Shown here one piece after another: positions 12,601 through 27,600 of a stretch of 64,000 nucleotides of DNA; within the stretch, counting starts at the first letter, position 1, and each line of letters begins with the position of its first letter. The translations under genes and the position numbers were made by a program. Source of the stretch: Anisakis pegreffii (Eukaryota; Nematoda; Chromadorea; Rhabditida; Anisakidae). The DNA is taken from assembly GCA_035041965.1 (NCBI GenBank), contig JAPYMA010002833.1, positions 124,001 to 188,000 of the forward strand, in the 5' to 3' direction. The notes below the pieces were generated by a model. The model worked only from the letters and a program-made list of their open reading frames with translations, had not been told where the DNA came from and made no database searches.

Positions 12601-15600
12601 TTCTTCTTAAAAAAGGTCTTGGTGAGTGTGTCAATCACGGTATACGAACCACCAGTTGAATGAGCTTAAATGAAAGCCATGAGAATGAAAGGAGAGAGTA
12701 AATGAAAATGAGAACGAAAATCAGCTTTGGGCAAATGAAAAACATGAGCTTCAGTAATGCAGACATTATGAAGCAAAATACGAACACATATCGTTCATCA
12801 AACGAATTTTATGCGCATAAAAATTTGGAATGATATTGAACCAGGAAACAGTGAGTTTATGTCTCTTAGAATTCGTTCTTCCCCAGATTACGCCATCAAA
12901 TCGTATTTTCACCGGAGTAATAAAGATAGCTTACTTACAGTCACTTGAAAATCAACTGCGAAAGAAAATCAGAGCTGATCACCAAAAGCAATGACAGCAT
13001 ATTGATAAAGCATTCAATATACGTCAACAAAATGCTAAGAATTGTCAATTTTGAAATTTCGGATGCAACATCAGAAAAAAATACATGTATAGTTAACCGG
13101 GATAACAAGCAGTTGCTTGCCGAGGTGACAATTTAGTCGTCGTCCATCGAAATACCCTCGAACGAGTTATTAATGATAGAGAGAAATGACCTCGATGATC
13201 AGCATTTAATACAGTGGTTCAGCTGAATCACTTTATACATTCGTTTAAGAAAACAAGGAACATACGAGCAACTGAAATACTTTGAGAAGGTCGGCGCTGA
13301 TTGAATGGAACATACTGAGATAAGCAAGCCTCTTTGATGATGAAGCTTAATGATCTCGCTTGAGCGCTTTTCATGAGCATGCGGTCAAAACTACTGATGA
13401 ACCTCTGAAGCGGATTGATTCGTTGTTGCGTTCCGAATGAAAGGCAAAGATCTCATGAAACCATCTCGAAAGAGTGGATCATGTCGATGATCTAACACAC
13501 ACTTAAGCAATCGTTCACTGCTCTGTCATAAATTAACACACATAAATTAATATATGCAAACATAATAACGCAGCGATGTAAGTGATTAATGACCGTAATG
13601 TATTGAACATTTGTCAAAAGGCACGACACCACAAATGCTTTTTCCTCTCATGAAACTCAAACGTGCTAAACTTAGGCAGATATTATGATCGCGTGAACAG
13701 CTCGAAAAGTATCGCACTTTTCTATGAATTAAGGCATTTGCAGCAAATTCTGTTGGATTATGAACTTTCAGGTGGCAATATTTCTAAATATTGCCTTGTC
13801 AGTTACCATATTGAACATTTAACATTATTGCCTACTGGTCAGGGGATTGGAAAATTGGTTATTGGTTACTGCATCATTGCTAAACAAGCAGCGAACAGTA
13901 CAGTTTGGAAATGTCCAACGTAGCAGTTATTTCTGGCAATAATACACCTCTATGCTGAATTCTGTGATTGGAAAGGAGCAAGACTGAATCCATTCGCTTG
14001 ATGCATTCATAGCGATCATTCTCCACTCATCTGATGTGACAGGTTATTGTGGTAAAGCCGGGAAATTCTTCACCTCAATGACATCCAGTAGGGTAATTGG
14101 GGCTTTTCAGGCACTTGTGGGCATATAGGTCACTTATTTTAGGTAGTAATCCATTCGACTGAGCTCAATGCTGAACGAGAAAGGAAATGCACTTTTGACG
14201 ACGTTAATCTTGACAGCACTGAACTTTATTGAAGACAAAGAGTTTTTGAAACCGTTGCTAAGCGAAATCTGCTCGTAATAAAATCAACTGCTTCAAATAT
14301 CGAGAATGATAAAATTTCTGAACAACTGCGTATCAACGTCAGTGCATACTTGAATTTTGTTCGAATTGATAGATTGTAGATGGATAACAAACGTGAATGC
14401 TATCGATTAAAGTTCCTGTGAGGGAGCATTCCAGTAAACTTACTATTAGTAAGTTTTAACAGAGGAAGTGCATTTGAAAGTTTGCGAATGTGTTGTGACG
14501 TCAAACGCTGAAGAAGCGTGAAATGGAATCCGAAAATGATAGTTGTGAGGAGTGAAGCACGATTTCAATGCTTTCAGATGTAGTAGATTCTCACGAAACC
14601 CGAACTGATATTTCATCATCAAGGGATATCGTCATGCCGACCTCATTCACATTCAATATCTCATGACAACATTATACCGAGAATATCTATAAAGTAGGTA
14701 CTCAAAAGCAGATGCCTGGATTGGTCCAAAATGCAGCCCGGGCATTTTCTCATCGTGATTATGGTAGAATGTTGCGGAATGTTTTTGATAAATATACGTA
14801 AGCAAATCTCGCATAATAGCAAATGTATCTGCTTGATTCACGTTGATAAGAACAGAACTACTATATCCAATGCTGCAATCTCACAAAATTTGGACATGAT
14901 GAAACATTCACACTGAGTAACCATTGCATTTGATTGCCACATCATTTGGTCACGACTAGGAATTTAAAGCATCCCTGGATTCCATTTGGCATGCATGCTG
15001 TTCACTTACAACCGGTCTAGATGTGCAATTGAATTCCACTCAAAATCGGCTGAATCATGTCGATGCATTGAACATGAACTGCTGATGAAGCCAGCATAAT
15101 GTGAAGTGATGAAAGCTCAAGCTTGATCAGATATCGATCGAAGTACAACACTACAATAAGCAACACCTCAGTCAAGCGGTGTGGCTGTTCCATGGATGCG
15201 GTTGATCCATTTGAGCGCATCTGATCTGAAAAGTTTAAGCGCGCCATAATCATGCAAACTAACTCACCAGCGGGATCAGGATCTGATATTTGACAGTTTT
15301 GTTGCTCTTCGTATGGAACACAGCCGGACCCTTCTGCGTGTATAAGGCCGTCCTCGGTTGGTAGCTGAAAATATGCAAAAATTTAGGTAATGAGAATTTG
15401 AAGAGGTTACTGAACATTGGCCAAGAAGAGAACTTGACATCGTGTCAACTAAAATTCGATCACGGACAAATGAGATCAGTTCCATCCATGAGTTCAACAT
15501 TAGCGAAAAACAATCTCGTGTAATATCGATAGATTATCTTTGACGTCGAGAGATCAGCTGAACCACCTTGAACTAGATATGAGAAGATGGTAGAGAAGTA

Positions 15601-18600
15601 ACAAATAATGATAAATGAATCACGACACATCGTGAGCATACGTATATCTCAGCATATTCCTTCTGATCTCAGTTCTCCAGTTGGTTATTTTGAATGGAAC
15701 GGTACGAAATGCTGATACTAAGTTTTCACATCGCAATTCACCAATTTATATGACACAATTGTCAGTATATTGAAGAAAAACTGCACTTTCATAGAAGCGC
15801 CATGAGGCATTTGCTGGTTTCAAATGCACCCATTCTGTACTCTCAGCTTCTCCCTAGCGTACATTCCTTTGAGCTAGGTGCAATTTAATTATTGTAAAGA
15901 ATTCATTGTCATTAAATTTCAATAACGTGCACAGAAATAAGGATTCAGGAACGATAATCTTAAAATATATTTTTTGTTCATGATATGAATGGTTTCAGCG
16001 ATTTATTCCATTTAGCGATTCAATGAATTGACCTCAGAACATCAGAAAATCCTAGCGTCCTATTGGAGAAGGTATTTAAAGGAGTGAATGTGCATGAGAA
16101 TGTTGAGGAGATATCTGACATTATCAAGGGACAACACGAAGAGAGATGGAAATTTGCCGTTGTTTTAGTTTTAAGAGAAATGATTCGTTCCCTGCTGAGC
16201 AATTGAAATCTCTTCAAATCTATGGAACAGGTGAAAAAGAAACGCTTTCAAAACTGAGCGGGTGACGGCATCGATAACCAACAATGAGCGAACCTCAAAC
16301 AAAGAATCTCTCTGGAAATGGTCACTGAAATCATGAAAGTAAAATGCTGAAGCTCAAGATATGCATGGCCCTGCTGCCTCTTACGCTTTCAGCGCACATG
16401 TGGAGGTTCAGGCGTTTCACATTCATGTTCTCAGCAATCCATTTTGAAATTTCACCTTTGTTTGAGGCGTGTAGAAGGGCTAAAGAATCATCCGTGAAGA
16501 GTACTTTTTGCGCAGTGTTTCGGGGAACGGGAAATTTAGTTCACGTGTGAAGTTGATGAAACATACATTAACTTGAATATCATGACAACATCTTCATAAA
16601 CTGAAAAAAAAAGTTGAACTGATGAAAAAACATTACATGCTTTCTCAAAATCGGTTTCTGTAATGATCGCTGATTACGCAAACCGATTTTTCAAATGAAC
16701 CAGCGAATGCATCTTCTGAGCGCTGAATGAGGATTACTTTTGCACTTAGTTAGAGAATAGCCGTTTAGCTCGCTTATTTCAACTGCTCAAGTCCGACAAC
16801 TCTCAAATTTTGCCTTGACATTCTGTAGGCATGCATGAGATCAGCTCTTAACAGCTTAGAAACCAACATCTTCGACTAAGATGAATGAACAGGTACGTTA
16901 TGGTATCAAAGCAATTATTCGACAACATACAATTACTGGAATACATTGAGTTGATGAATGTTATGCAATCAAGCAATCAGTCATTTTTGTGATGCTCGCG
17001 TGGATGATAACAATTACGAGTTAGGATGATCGACACACCTAATTGTAAGAGCACTGAAACATTATTGAACCTAATAAAGGATCAAGGTTCTCAATAATCA
17101 TCTGTAGTACACCTTCTAACTCAGCTTGAATGGGAGTGGTTAGATCAGGCCGGTGCATAGATTATATCCAGCAGCTGTTTTCTGAAGAAATATGAGTGAG
17201 TAAACTAAACACATGATAAGATTGTCTGAATTGGCATTTGTTAAGCATAAACAAGTTCCAGCAGTCAATTGCTATCACTGTTAACGGGAATGAATCAAGA
17301 ATCTCAGTGAAGGGAACCGGTGAACTGAAATGATGTTTCGGTGAGTACCAATGCTGGTTGGTCAACTGGATGCTTCACTGAGCGATTCACTTCACTGAAT
17401 AGAACTCATAATTGCCAATGCATTATTCCACCTTTTGTATAGTTTCATTCCTGATTGCAGACGCAGATTAATTTTTGATCATCAAATCAGAAAGCACCAA
17501 AGCAATCACATCAAAACAATGAGTGCCGCATGAGCAAGCCATTTCATCGCACATGAGAAGAGAACTGATTCCCGTAAATTAGTTAATCGGATCAACCGAT
17601 GCATCACTTGAAACATTCCTCCATGAATTCATTAATCTGGCTTAGCTACTAAATTCTTGGATAAAGTGAAGGCGAAAGAATTTCAGAATCGAGAATGAAG
17701 CAGAAGTTATGCGAAGAGTGTGGCATTTTTCATCGCTTCGAATTCTGCGTTACAAAAATCTTTTTTGACGCAGTTAACCTTAAAATCGAATTAATAAGTG
17801 CACAATATGAAAGCTCACGCAATTGACAACGTCTGTGGAGCCAACAATATGCTAGTCTTTATATGAACTGAACTTGGGCAAACGCACAACTTTGCGAATG
17901 ACTGAACAAATGCAGAAGCTTGCGAATTTGATAAATTCAGTGCGTCTTCTCATAAAACATGTTTTTGGAATCATCGATCGAAACACATTGAGTAGGACTT
18001 CGAAAATAGCTCAACACTGAAAATCTGGCCGTTACAATCACTGAAAATGTTCTACTCCAGCAAATTTTAGAAAGAAATTTGCAAGATAGGTGAAAAAGTT
18101 TGCTGCTTGCACCCCAGAGAATTTACGATTTTAATTTTGCCAAACTCGAGCGCACGAACGAACATAAAACGGATTGTTTGGTGAAATTTTTAAGCGAAGC
18201 GCTGAACAAATAAACAGCCTAATGAAATCGCTCAGAGATGAAAAGAGCGAAATTAATCTTCATTTTCGAAGATGTGAAGAACGGCTATAGGGCTGAACAA
18301 GACTCACTGTTGGCGTTTGCTTCTGTATTTACCACAATTTGCTAATTCGAGTAGCTTTTTTATTTGCTTGAAGTTGAGTCACGACCAGTAATGATTGGCA
18401 ATCGCTGGGCTGGCAAGTGGTAGGGTTTAGTAAATTACGAGATCAGAAGAAATCAACGTTACATTCGGTGAAGTTAGTTGCCTATCACGATTTGTAGATG
18501 TGATAGCATGTATCACAAAATAGATGTGATAGCCACTGAACAATGTGGAGGTATTGAAGACACTAACTTAAATCACAAAAACTTAAAGTGTCATAAAGAC

Positions 18601-21600
18601 AAGCGATACACACTAACTAACACGATTATCTCTATAGCAACTATAGCAAGCGGATACACTCATGAAAACGTTACTGTCATAACTGAACGAAATGAGGATA
18701 TGATCGTAAGAAGTCCATGTGGTTAAGGTTCATTGTTAGTGTGTATCTGCAACAACAAGTTCATCAATGCATCGAACCTTTTCGCTAGGGCCGATAACAA
18801 CTCCATAGAAACAATGAGAAATCAGAGATAGCAAAATACAAGAAGATCCAAGAATAACATCTAAGATCTCTCAAGTTTAACTTGAGAGATCTTAGATGGC
18901 AAAATAAATAACCTGGGTATCCAAGAATGCAAGAAACGGCAAAAATTATTCAGAGCAACATCGATCCAATAATTACAGTACGAATCGTTTCAGTTTAGCG
19001 CTTGTATTTATGACATTCTAAGTTTCCGTGATATATATGAATCCTGATAAGATGTGTACGTTGGTGTTGACACATGCACACAACTGGATTACTCATAACA
19101 AGCGCTCGTCACGGTCACGTTGTAGGAAATCGCTCAGAATAGAGATGTAATGAAGCATTTTGAGAGTGTGAATTGAGTTGAAGAGAAATACCTCGGTAAT
19201 GCTCTGAGCGACGATTTATCGGATGTGACGGGATAATTCTCATTTGATTATCAAGCAAGCAATTCTGAATTATTCACTAATATCAAAATCAATAAGCAAG
19301 AACAGTTAATAGAAGATGAAATTACGACGCAACCACAATGACAAATAATAATTCAGAGGCGCACACACACCCATGTACACAAATTTCGTTCAGCAAACGG
19401 ATGATTATATGTGTCGTGTTGTTGGTTTCTTTTTTTTAAAAACCGATCTACTATTCTCACTCCCAAAGGCCCGTTGACATGATATGACCATGATGTAATG
19501 GCCATTTGAATGATTTTAGCTATTTGTCAAGCTGAAAAAAGAGGAAATTTATTGCTGTCCTCTGTTTGTGGACTATACGGAAATGGATGGAAGGTTAACG
19601 CAATCATAGAACGAAAGAGAATGTTGGAGAATTTTCGATACTTTGGAAAGAACGTGAGCCACGAAACGTAGAAAGAATGTTTCGCGACGTTGAATGGAAG
19701 CTGAAAAACACACTGAAAGCAATTTGGCAATATTGAGCCTTCTTCGTACGCGATACTCAACCATTCTGATAAACAGGCTCTAGAGCACAGATTAAGGCAG
19801 AACTAAGCTTTAGAGCACAGATTACAATTAATCTTTTTCAAGCCGCGGAACGTTTCCGACATCCATATGATGTCCTCAATTAGTTGTTCATTGTGCTCAC
19901 TAGACGAATTCTTTATCATGAAATTCAGTCATGAGGAACGATTACTATCAACAAATCAACCTCTAGCTCTCAACTGGAGCATCTTCAGTTTAGCAACGAA
20001 ATGTTTGCGAAGAAACTAGTGAGTTGGGCAAAGAAAATCACTGATTAAAGATTAACATGAACAGCATGATGAAGGAGATGGCGACGATATAGCAGCTCGG
20101 ATGAATGAAGCTTTACGTAGTGGTGTGCTAACGACGACAATATCAACGTTGCATTCTTCGGCATTCGATTGAAATCCTCGCCGACGCGTTTCGATAATAA
20201 CCTGATGCCGCAATCATAATCCAACACGCACTCTCATCCATATTAAGCGCTTCCGAATGCCCATTTAGCATCCGCTTATTAACCGATAGTGCCATATATC
20301 ATCGCTCATAAACAGTGTGTACTTCGCTGATGTTCGACGAACCTCTCATTAAAATTGTGTTCTTTTCTTGATCAAATCAAGTTTTGAATTTTGATTAAAA
20401 CTCTACGAGTCACAATTGTTACATCCTAAAATTCATGGATACTGGACGAGAAGGAGTATGCCTTGGAGGAACCTTCTGGTAGTGAGAACGTGGATTTACA
20501 AGTGAAGCTAGATAGCTGTACGGTCACAAAACGACGAATGTAATTTGTTGAAAATCACAAGGTAACATTTGACATTTGCAACAATGTGCATGATATTGAC
20601 GAGTTTCAATGCTTGAAACCTCTCATCCGAACTAATTCGATATGCCAATCGAATGATTTTCAGGGAACCTCAGAAAGCGGCTGTTAACCAGATCCACTGA
20701 AATCTCTGAATGTGTGTCATGTTCGACTGAAGAGATCAAAATTCAGTAATATGATAAACTACTTCAGTAGACGAAAAATGCGAACAAGCTAAAAATCATT
20801 ACGAACTTTTTTCATCCGTTCTATTTGGAAGGCAATTTCAAAGAGAAGTCAACCGAATCCTTGGAAAAATCGTCAATGTAACGATGCATTTACTATAAAA
20901 TTTCTTGTCGGACAGATATGTCTTTCCTATGATTCATGGCTTCATCTTGGTGAATCTGATTTGAACATATAACTGTGATAGGAGTGTCATTAGCAAAGCA
21001 CTGTGCGATTCCATATAATTGACTCAAATCCATTTATTTATGCGGGATCCATCGAGCTCCCACTATGTTTTCAAGCGTACTTCACAGTTTTGAGATATGT
21101 GCGAAAAAGCTGGCATGTAATCAATGAATTAATCTCAGTAACATCGCAAAACATGCTCGCAATTGATTTCATCCCATTAGCAGAAGCGTTGCTTGATAAA
21201 TGCGTGGGCAAACCATGAGGTGGCAGCATATGAATGAATAATGTTCGATATGTCTTCAATATTGCATGATAACGACCAGATCGAGAATCCTAGCATGAGA
21301 GTATCTTCTGGGCTGGAATTAATTGTTCATAACGTTTAGAGGCAAAATCGGCAAGGCACTAACTAGCTCGATTGAATGCTCATAATGAATTCTTGTTTCC
21401 GCTTGATTAGAGACGAATCGAAGCAATCTTTTGGAATGAATGCATCATCGAGCATCGACCACCACCAATTCGAATCAGAAGTGCAGCACATTAAAAGGTC
21501 GTTTATCATTCGCATTATTCGGCCCAGCAAATCCACTCTCTATAGATGCCGTGAAGCTTTGAGATGAGCAAAATATATCTTTGGCATTATTGAGTACAAT

Positions 21601-24600
21601 AGAATTTGGAAGGCATGAATAGAACTGCGAATTTATGAATGATTAGAAATCATAGGCAAGTTCAGCAGCTCACTTATGGACGAGATTTTAGTGGCATTAA
21701 GGAGTTGTCATGAAACTAGAGCGATTGCTCTGAAAGTGCTCTAAAAACGAAGGATGCGTTATTTCACAGCACAACTTCATGATGCACTGACGGCTGCTGG
21801 CTATTCACTTCAACAACGACCGTTATATAAACAAATCCGCAAACGATTAATCCGCCGTCATGCACTTTCAAGCTCTTCCATTCATTCCTCATAAATACTC
21901 CTTAGGTTTCAACTTTTTCGTTTTCGTATCTGAAGACTATCATCGCAGATCTAAATTTCAACTTCTCATAACGTCGTTATTTTTTCTTAGTAATGAGTTC
22001 ATTCGATGAACGTTGTGATTTCCTTAATGATCATGATTTTAGAACATTCTGACTGATTAGTTTCGTTAAAAGAGTTTTTTAATCCGTGATTGGCAAACGG
22101 GGCATGAGTTGACGAGATACCGCTAGTATGTCATACCTAATGAGGCAGCAGCAACCGAACAGGTATTCGTAATCACAAAAATTGTTTCAGATCGTAAACG
22201 ACACAATATTTATGATCAGATTAGCGAAGGAAAACATCCATTGAATAGGGCAAGCAAACTGAGATATTATAATAATTAAATCGAATTAGTCCATTTTAAG
22301 TGGAAAAAATTCAGTTGAAATGTTGAGAAATTGAATTCACGACTCAGTGGATTCATGATGCTATTGGCATCGCAAATGAGGCAATATGATAAGTGAGTGG
22401 TCGGTTGGTTGCAAGATAGATGTGCAATGCAAGATGTGAAAAAATCATTTCAATTAAACGAGAGCGGATGTGACTGCTCTTTGAAATGGCTGAGCACGTT
22501 GACATGAAGCACTTTCATCGCTCAACAAATCTACTTGAAAGCTGTCAAAAAATATTATGTTGATGACAATTCAGCACGCTTATAAATGTTTTAACGATTC
22601 AACTGATGCTGTTTGCGGAGCAATTAAATAATCTAGCCACCTTAACATGAAAATATAGTACGGCAATATTAGTGTGTTCTCTGAACTCAGATTGAATTTG
22701 CAAGTTCAACAAACATCTCATCTGGGATGAAGCAAATGAATTTTGAACATTTCCAGCAGAAACAGAAAATCGACAGTACATCAGTAGAAAAGCAACTGTG
22801 AAGGATTTTAACACCCTGAAAACATCAGGACAATACCACATGTTGAGTGTCTGCCTTGAAAAAATTAGGCGTAGTATGAGAGTTATGAGGCTGCATTCAT
22901 GCCGATAGAATGTGGAATCCTAAACAGTTCCAGCCAAAGAAATACCTGCAAACGTGCGACTCTGCAAAAGAAAAGCTGCAGTGATGACAGTTTATGAAAT
23001 ATTGCAGTTAGAAATAGAAGAAACAATTGCACGCAAGACAATTCCTAGCAATCCTGTCGTGAACAATAAACAGCCTTCACGTATGGCATGTCAGGCAGTT
23101 AGAATCTTTTGTGATTTATGATAAGTATGAATCGCTGTTCAACACATCGCATCGCATCGCACCACTAAAAAGTTGGTCCCGCGTCGATGATGGAAATTTC
23201 GAGGCTACGCTCAATGCTTCAAAGTCATGCATAAACACAGATAGTGGAAGACAGGAACTTTGAGAAATCGAGAAAGCATTATATAGTCTCGAAAAAAGCG
23301 CTACTGCTGGACTGTGATAGGCCCAAAAACGAAGTGGTTTTTCATCGGCTGAATCTTCGAACTGAAGAGAATTATTTTTTCGTTTTTGAGAGCTTTTGCA
23401 AATCTCAGTATTGTAGTTGAAGCAACAGAGAAATTGCTCTGTCGATCAAACAAACAATCATAGGCGTAATCAGGCGTATTCCTCCTAAGCTGCAAATTTC
23501 CTCATCACATCCAATCAGGATCAACTGACGCTGAAGTGATTGCAATTCACAGACTATGTCATGCTTCAGTCAAAATTTTCCTCACTTCAATCAATTCGAC
23601 CAAATCTTAAAGCATCATATGTTTTCGAAAGCAGCGGAGTTCTTAAAAGTGATATAGTGCACATGATTTTGCATGCAGGTGAAGCGTGACTGGTAATATT
23701 TCTGCTGAAATGCAAAAAATTGAAAAATTCATCAGAAATCTCTGCATTCTGTTCATGAAATGTTAACGATGGTATTAATGAAGTGTAATGCTCCACTTTA
23801 AGCAGCTGCAATTTTCCCACTGAAGTCTTGTGAGTTGGTCTTGAGAAACATACTGCAAAATCGATTTATTTGATTCAACTGAAGCATTTTGCCGAACATT
23901 CATAACCGAATGGACTATTGAATCCAATTTATCTTCAACAATATGGTTCAATAAAAAAAACTTTCGCTAGCGATTACTCAATAGTGTCTTGGTAACATTT
24001 GGAAAACCAGTGTTTCGTGATAAAATATTGCTCTATGAAAGAAGCATTTACAAGTCGTAGCCAGAAAGAGCCGTGCAGACGTGAACGGAAGCTGACATTG
24101 TTCACGTTCAGCACAGCGCTTAATCAAAGCGAGCAGTGGGTAATGTATGAATATTAAGAACGACTGAAGTGACGAGTAAAATGCGTAAGCAGTGGTGCGT
24201 ATGAACATCAGCAAGTTTAAGTCACTGCATTTCACTCTAATTCCGATTCGTGATAAATTCATTGTGTGCGACCATGGAACGGAACCGCGACCATTAAGGA
24301 TAAACAGAAAAAAACAGCAGAAAAAAAAGAATATCACTCTAATTTAATATTTTTCGTTCTTGTATATATATTTTTTCTTGCATATATATATTTCTTTATC
24401 TAATATTTTCACTCGAATTCGTTCTTGTATAAAAACAGCAGAATCATTCAAAAAGAATATCTTCTCATAGTTATACATAAGAGGCAGTTCTTTTTTTCAC
24501 CCTATCATGGAATTAATCGCTGAGGTAATATCGGGTTGTAGGCGGCGGAATAAGTTATCTTCTCCCAACTCCACATAAGAGGCAGTTCTTTTTTCTTCTT

Positions 24601-27600
24601 ATCATGGAACTAATCGCTGAAGTAATATCTGCTTGTACGAGATGGAATAAGTTGCTGGAAACATGCCGCGAATATATAACGAAGTAGAACACTGAGATTT
24701 TCAATGACTTCCTAAATAGAGAACATAAAAGATTGGGTGAGTGCTGAGCAGTTTATCTTCGGAATAGAGCATGTCAGATAGACGTAAAAGTTGAATGACT
24801 AAATCAGAGAAACATAGTTTTTGAAAGACTTCGAGTAATGTGTTGTCATCAGGACACTAACTGGATAGAAAAATTTGATGTTTACATGGGTCGAACAGGA
24901 AAGTTTCAAGCGTTCTTGTATGCAGCTATTATGATATGTAATTGGTTGATTCTAAATTTTGGTTGACTTCCGTTCGCCTGCTCGCCTAGACAGCGGGGTG
25001 GCGTAAATTGAGGCTAAAACAATGTGCACGTAAACGCGAGCATTGTGGCCAGCAACGTTACAAACGCTTGATAGCTTGGCCAACCCAGGTAATCCAGGTA
25101 ATTTGGTTGATTCTAAATCAACAATACCACGAAACGTGGTACAAATCCTGTCATCGGCCAAAATGTAAGCATAAGTTTAGAATTTACTCTTAATCTTCTT
25201 TACGATTAGAGATCCTGATGCTGGCTTCTGCTTCTAAATGAGCTTTTGTATAAGCACCTTGATTGCTTCAGTTTTCGTCATTATCAATCATAATCTGAAA
25301 ACTCGCTAAGATCATCATGTATAAAAATGTCCTAACCTTCCATCCATCACCAGCCATTTCGTCGTTGTATGGATTCGATTGTATCAACGTATCGTAACCG
25401 CCAGATGTAACGTAATCCGACGAAGACATGTGCACTAGTCGCGGAGAACCGATTCTCTGCACGGACGGTGATCCTGAAATTAATGCGTTTCATTTTCGAA
25501 TGCTCTCTTCGATTTCATCGCTTGGTTTCTCTTTAAGCGAATGAACACCTCGGTCTGGTAAGATCGCACAACACAGTTACTATCAAAGAACTCGAGCGAA
25601 CACTGTATGCTGTATCCAGCTTCAAGAAATAAGAAGAAAGTTCTTATACGATATCAAGAAAACATAGTTATGAACGAATGAGATCAGAACTATGCCTCGC
25701 ATTTCTTTTTTGAAAAATGTGTCAGTATTTACAATAAATGTTTTTAATGCATCTAAAGCATACAGATTTAAGTGAAATGGTCAATTCTGATAATACGATG
25801 GATAAAAAGTACAAATTGTACGACAAATTTGATCGTCCATGGGTGTTATCCTTAGACATTATAAACGAGAATTCGAAATGATGCTCGAAAAGCCAGATCT
25901 ATGACTTATGGCGCTCTGGGATTTCACCAGAGCTGACATATCAGTTAATTGAGTTACATGTTACATGTTATGTCCGTAGTGATTTGTAATTTTCGAACAC
26001 GAGTGTATCAGATATGTAATTCATCTGTCATATGAACGATTATAGCTTGAACCATATAATGCGACATTCTCAATCACCAAAACATCTTAAACAACTTCTT
26101 GAAGAGTGGATCAAATCCACATTCTCCGTTGAAATTAGTATTACCTATCATTGGATTCCTTCCGATAACAACCACTGTTAAGAACAATTTCAATTAGGTA
26201 TATTCAGGGGACAAAGACGTTATCATTAGTTTAATATTCCGCATGAATCCTCTATTCGAAATAAGTTTGAGCGAAAACAGCAGTGACGACGATTTACCCG
26301 GAAAATTATAGCTCACTTTCACAGATCAAATACGAGAAACCGATGTGGATGTAAAAAATTTCGAATGCATAATCATATTCGAATCTAACATACTGTTACT
26401 TGCTGCAGGAAATTTTTGCCTAACTCTACATCTGCCAGCTTAAAATTTTGGAGTTTTAGTGACGACTGTAAACAGTAAGAAATTGGTGCACCTGATGTGC
26501 TATTTGCAGAAGCGCAAACTGTGCTGTGACACTCTCAGACGATTGAATTTGGTGCAGTGCAATCGGAAAGAGAGCGCAAAAAGAAAACAAGCTTCTAGTC
26601 GGTCGGCACACAAAAAGACTGATTACTTATGCTGAATGGATTATCTCTAGAGAGTTAAAAGCTAATCAAGTTATCCCTCCCGGTGGAAGTGTTCAATTCT
26701 TTTGTGCAATAAGCGATTGTTGTGTAAGGGGCAATCATGTAGCAACGACTGCACTAAATCTTCTGGGATCACTTTGTGCTTTTTATTCACCTTTCGAGTC
26801 AACAAACTTTCGAATGCACGATGCCTGTCACTATCAGACACACCAACACTGCGATACTTGCGAATAGTCAACAACAGATAATGAACGGCTTCAATCAATA
26901 TCCGAATAGATCACATTTATCTGTATGCGACTTGCTTTATCTGAAAATATGAGCACGAAATGGGCCGATTTACGCAGAAATATGTTCGGATTTGAAAATA
27001 TCACCTCAAATCAGAACTAACGATTTGAGGTGATATTTTCAGTAGTACTGACAAGACGAAACGAGATCTAGTGAAAGAGGTCAATGCACAATTGGATTTG
27101 AGTTGGTTCGATTCCTCAACTCAAAATGAAGTTTTAAATTTTTTCGCGCATTTCACTTCATTGATTGCATCACTCAGAAGAATACGCGATGATTTGAGAC
27201 ACTGCGGAGTGATGTTAAAAAGAAAAGTTGACGAAAAAGATTTGTACACATGAATCCTCCTTTCGAAATCTTAAATGAATGAGTCTAAACGGAATGATGC
27301 CGTCAAAATAAACGCTTTTAGACGGTCTCGTTGCACTGCACAGACGAACAACAACAGCCAATATGATGAGCCATGAATGCTCATCAGTAGCGATCTGTCT
27401 GAACAAAGTTTAAAAAAGTAACCAAAACGAAACGAAAAATACTCTGTAAAACTGAATTTAACAGCTAATGATGGCACACATCGAATGCAGCTAAAAAAAG
27501 TTGCACCACGAACATCCTCGGATGCAACTGCATCGTATAGGTCCTAGTCGCATCTGAGATGATGAATACGTATCATAAACGCAATTGGTTTAGTTATTGC

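Larger units (their letters stand above)
6642..15267 (-). other. neurexin intron 27 (8.6 kb)
   Basis: Between stalk and membrane exons. Contains the 27-bp tandem repeat, (CA)8 and small repeats. The 151-codon minus frame at 8393-8848 has no recognisable domain and I do not call it. Confidence 0.7.
15365..25336 (-). other. neurexin intron 26 (10.0 kb)
   Basis: Contains the 24.5-kb tandem duplication, the GC-rich insert, and the hairpins at 16.7 and 18.9 kb. No supported gene. Confidence 0.75.

Noticed and set aside
13663..13923. 86-codon plus frame ending IAKQAANSTVWKCPT
   Set aside because: Looked protein-like but contains a palindrome and matches no family I know; no splice or start evidence.
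27092..27115. GGTTCGATTCC, a perfect tRNA B-box-like string
   Set aside because: Flanking bases do not form a T stem, and there is no anticodon arm or acceptor stem around it.
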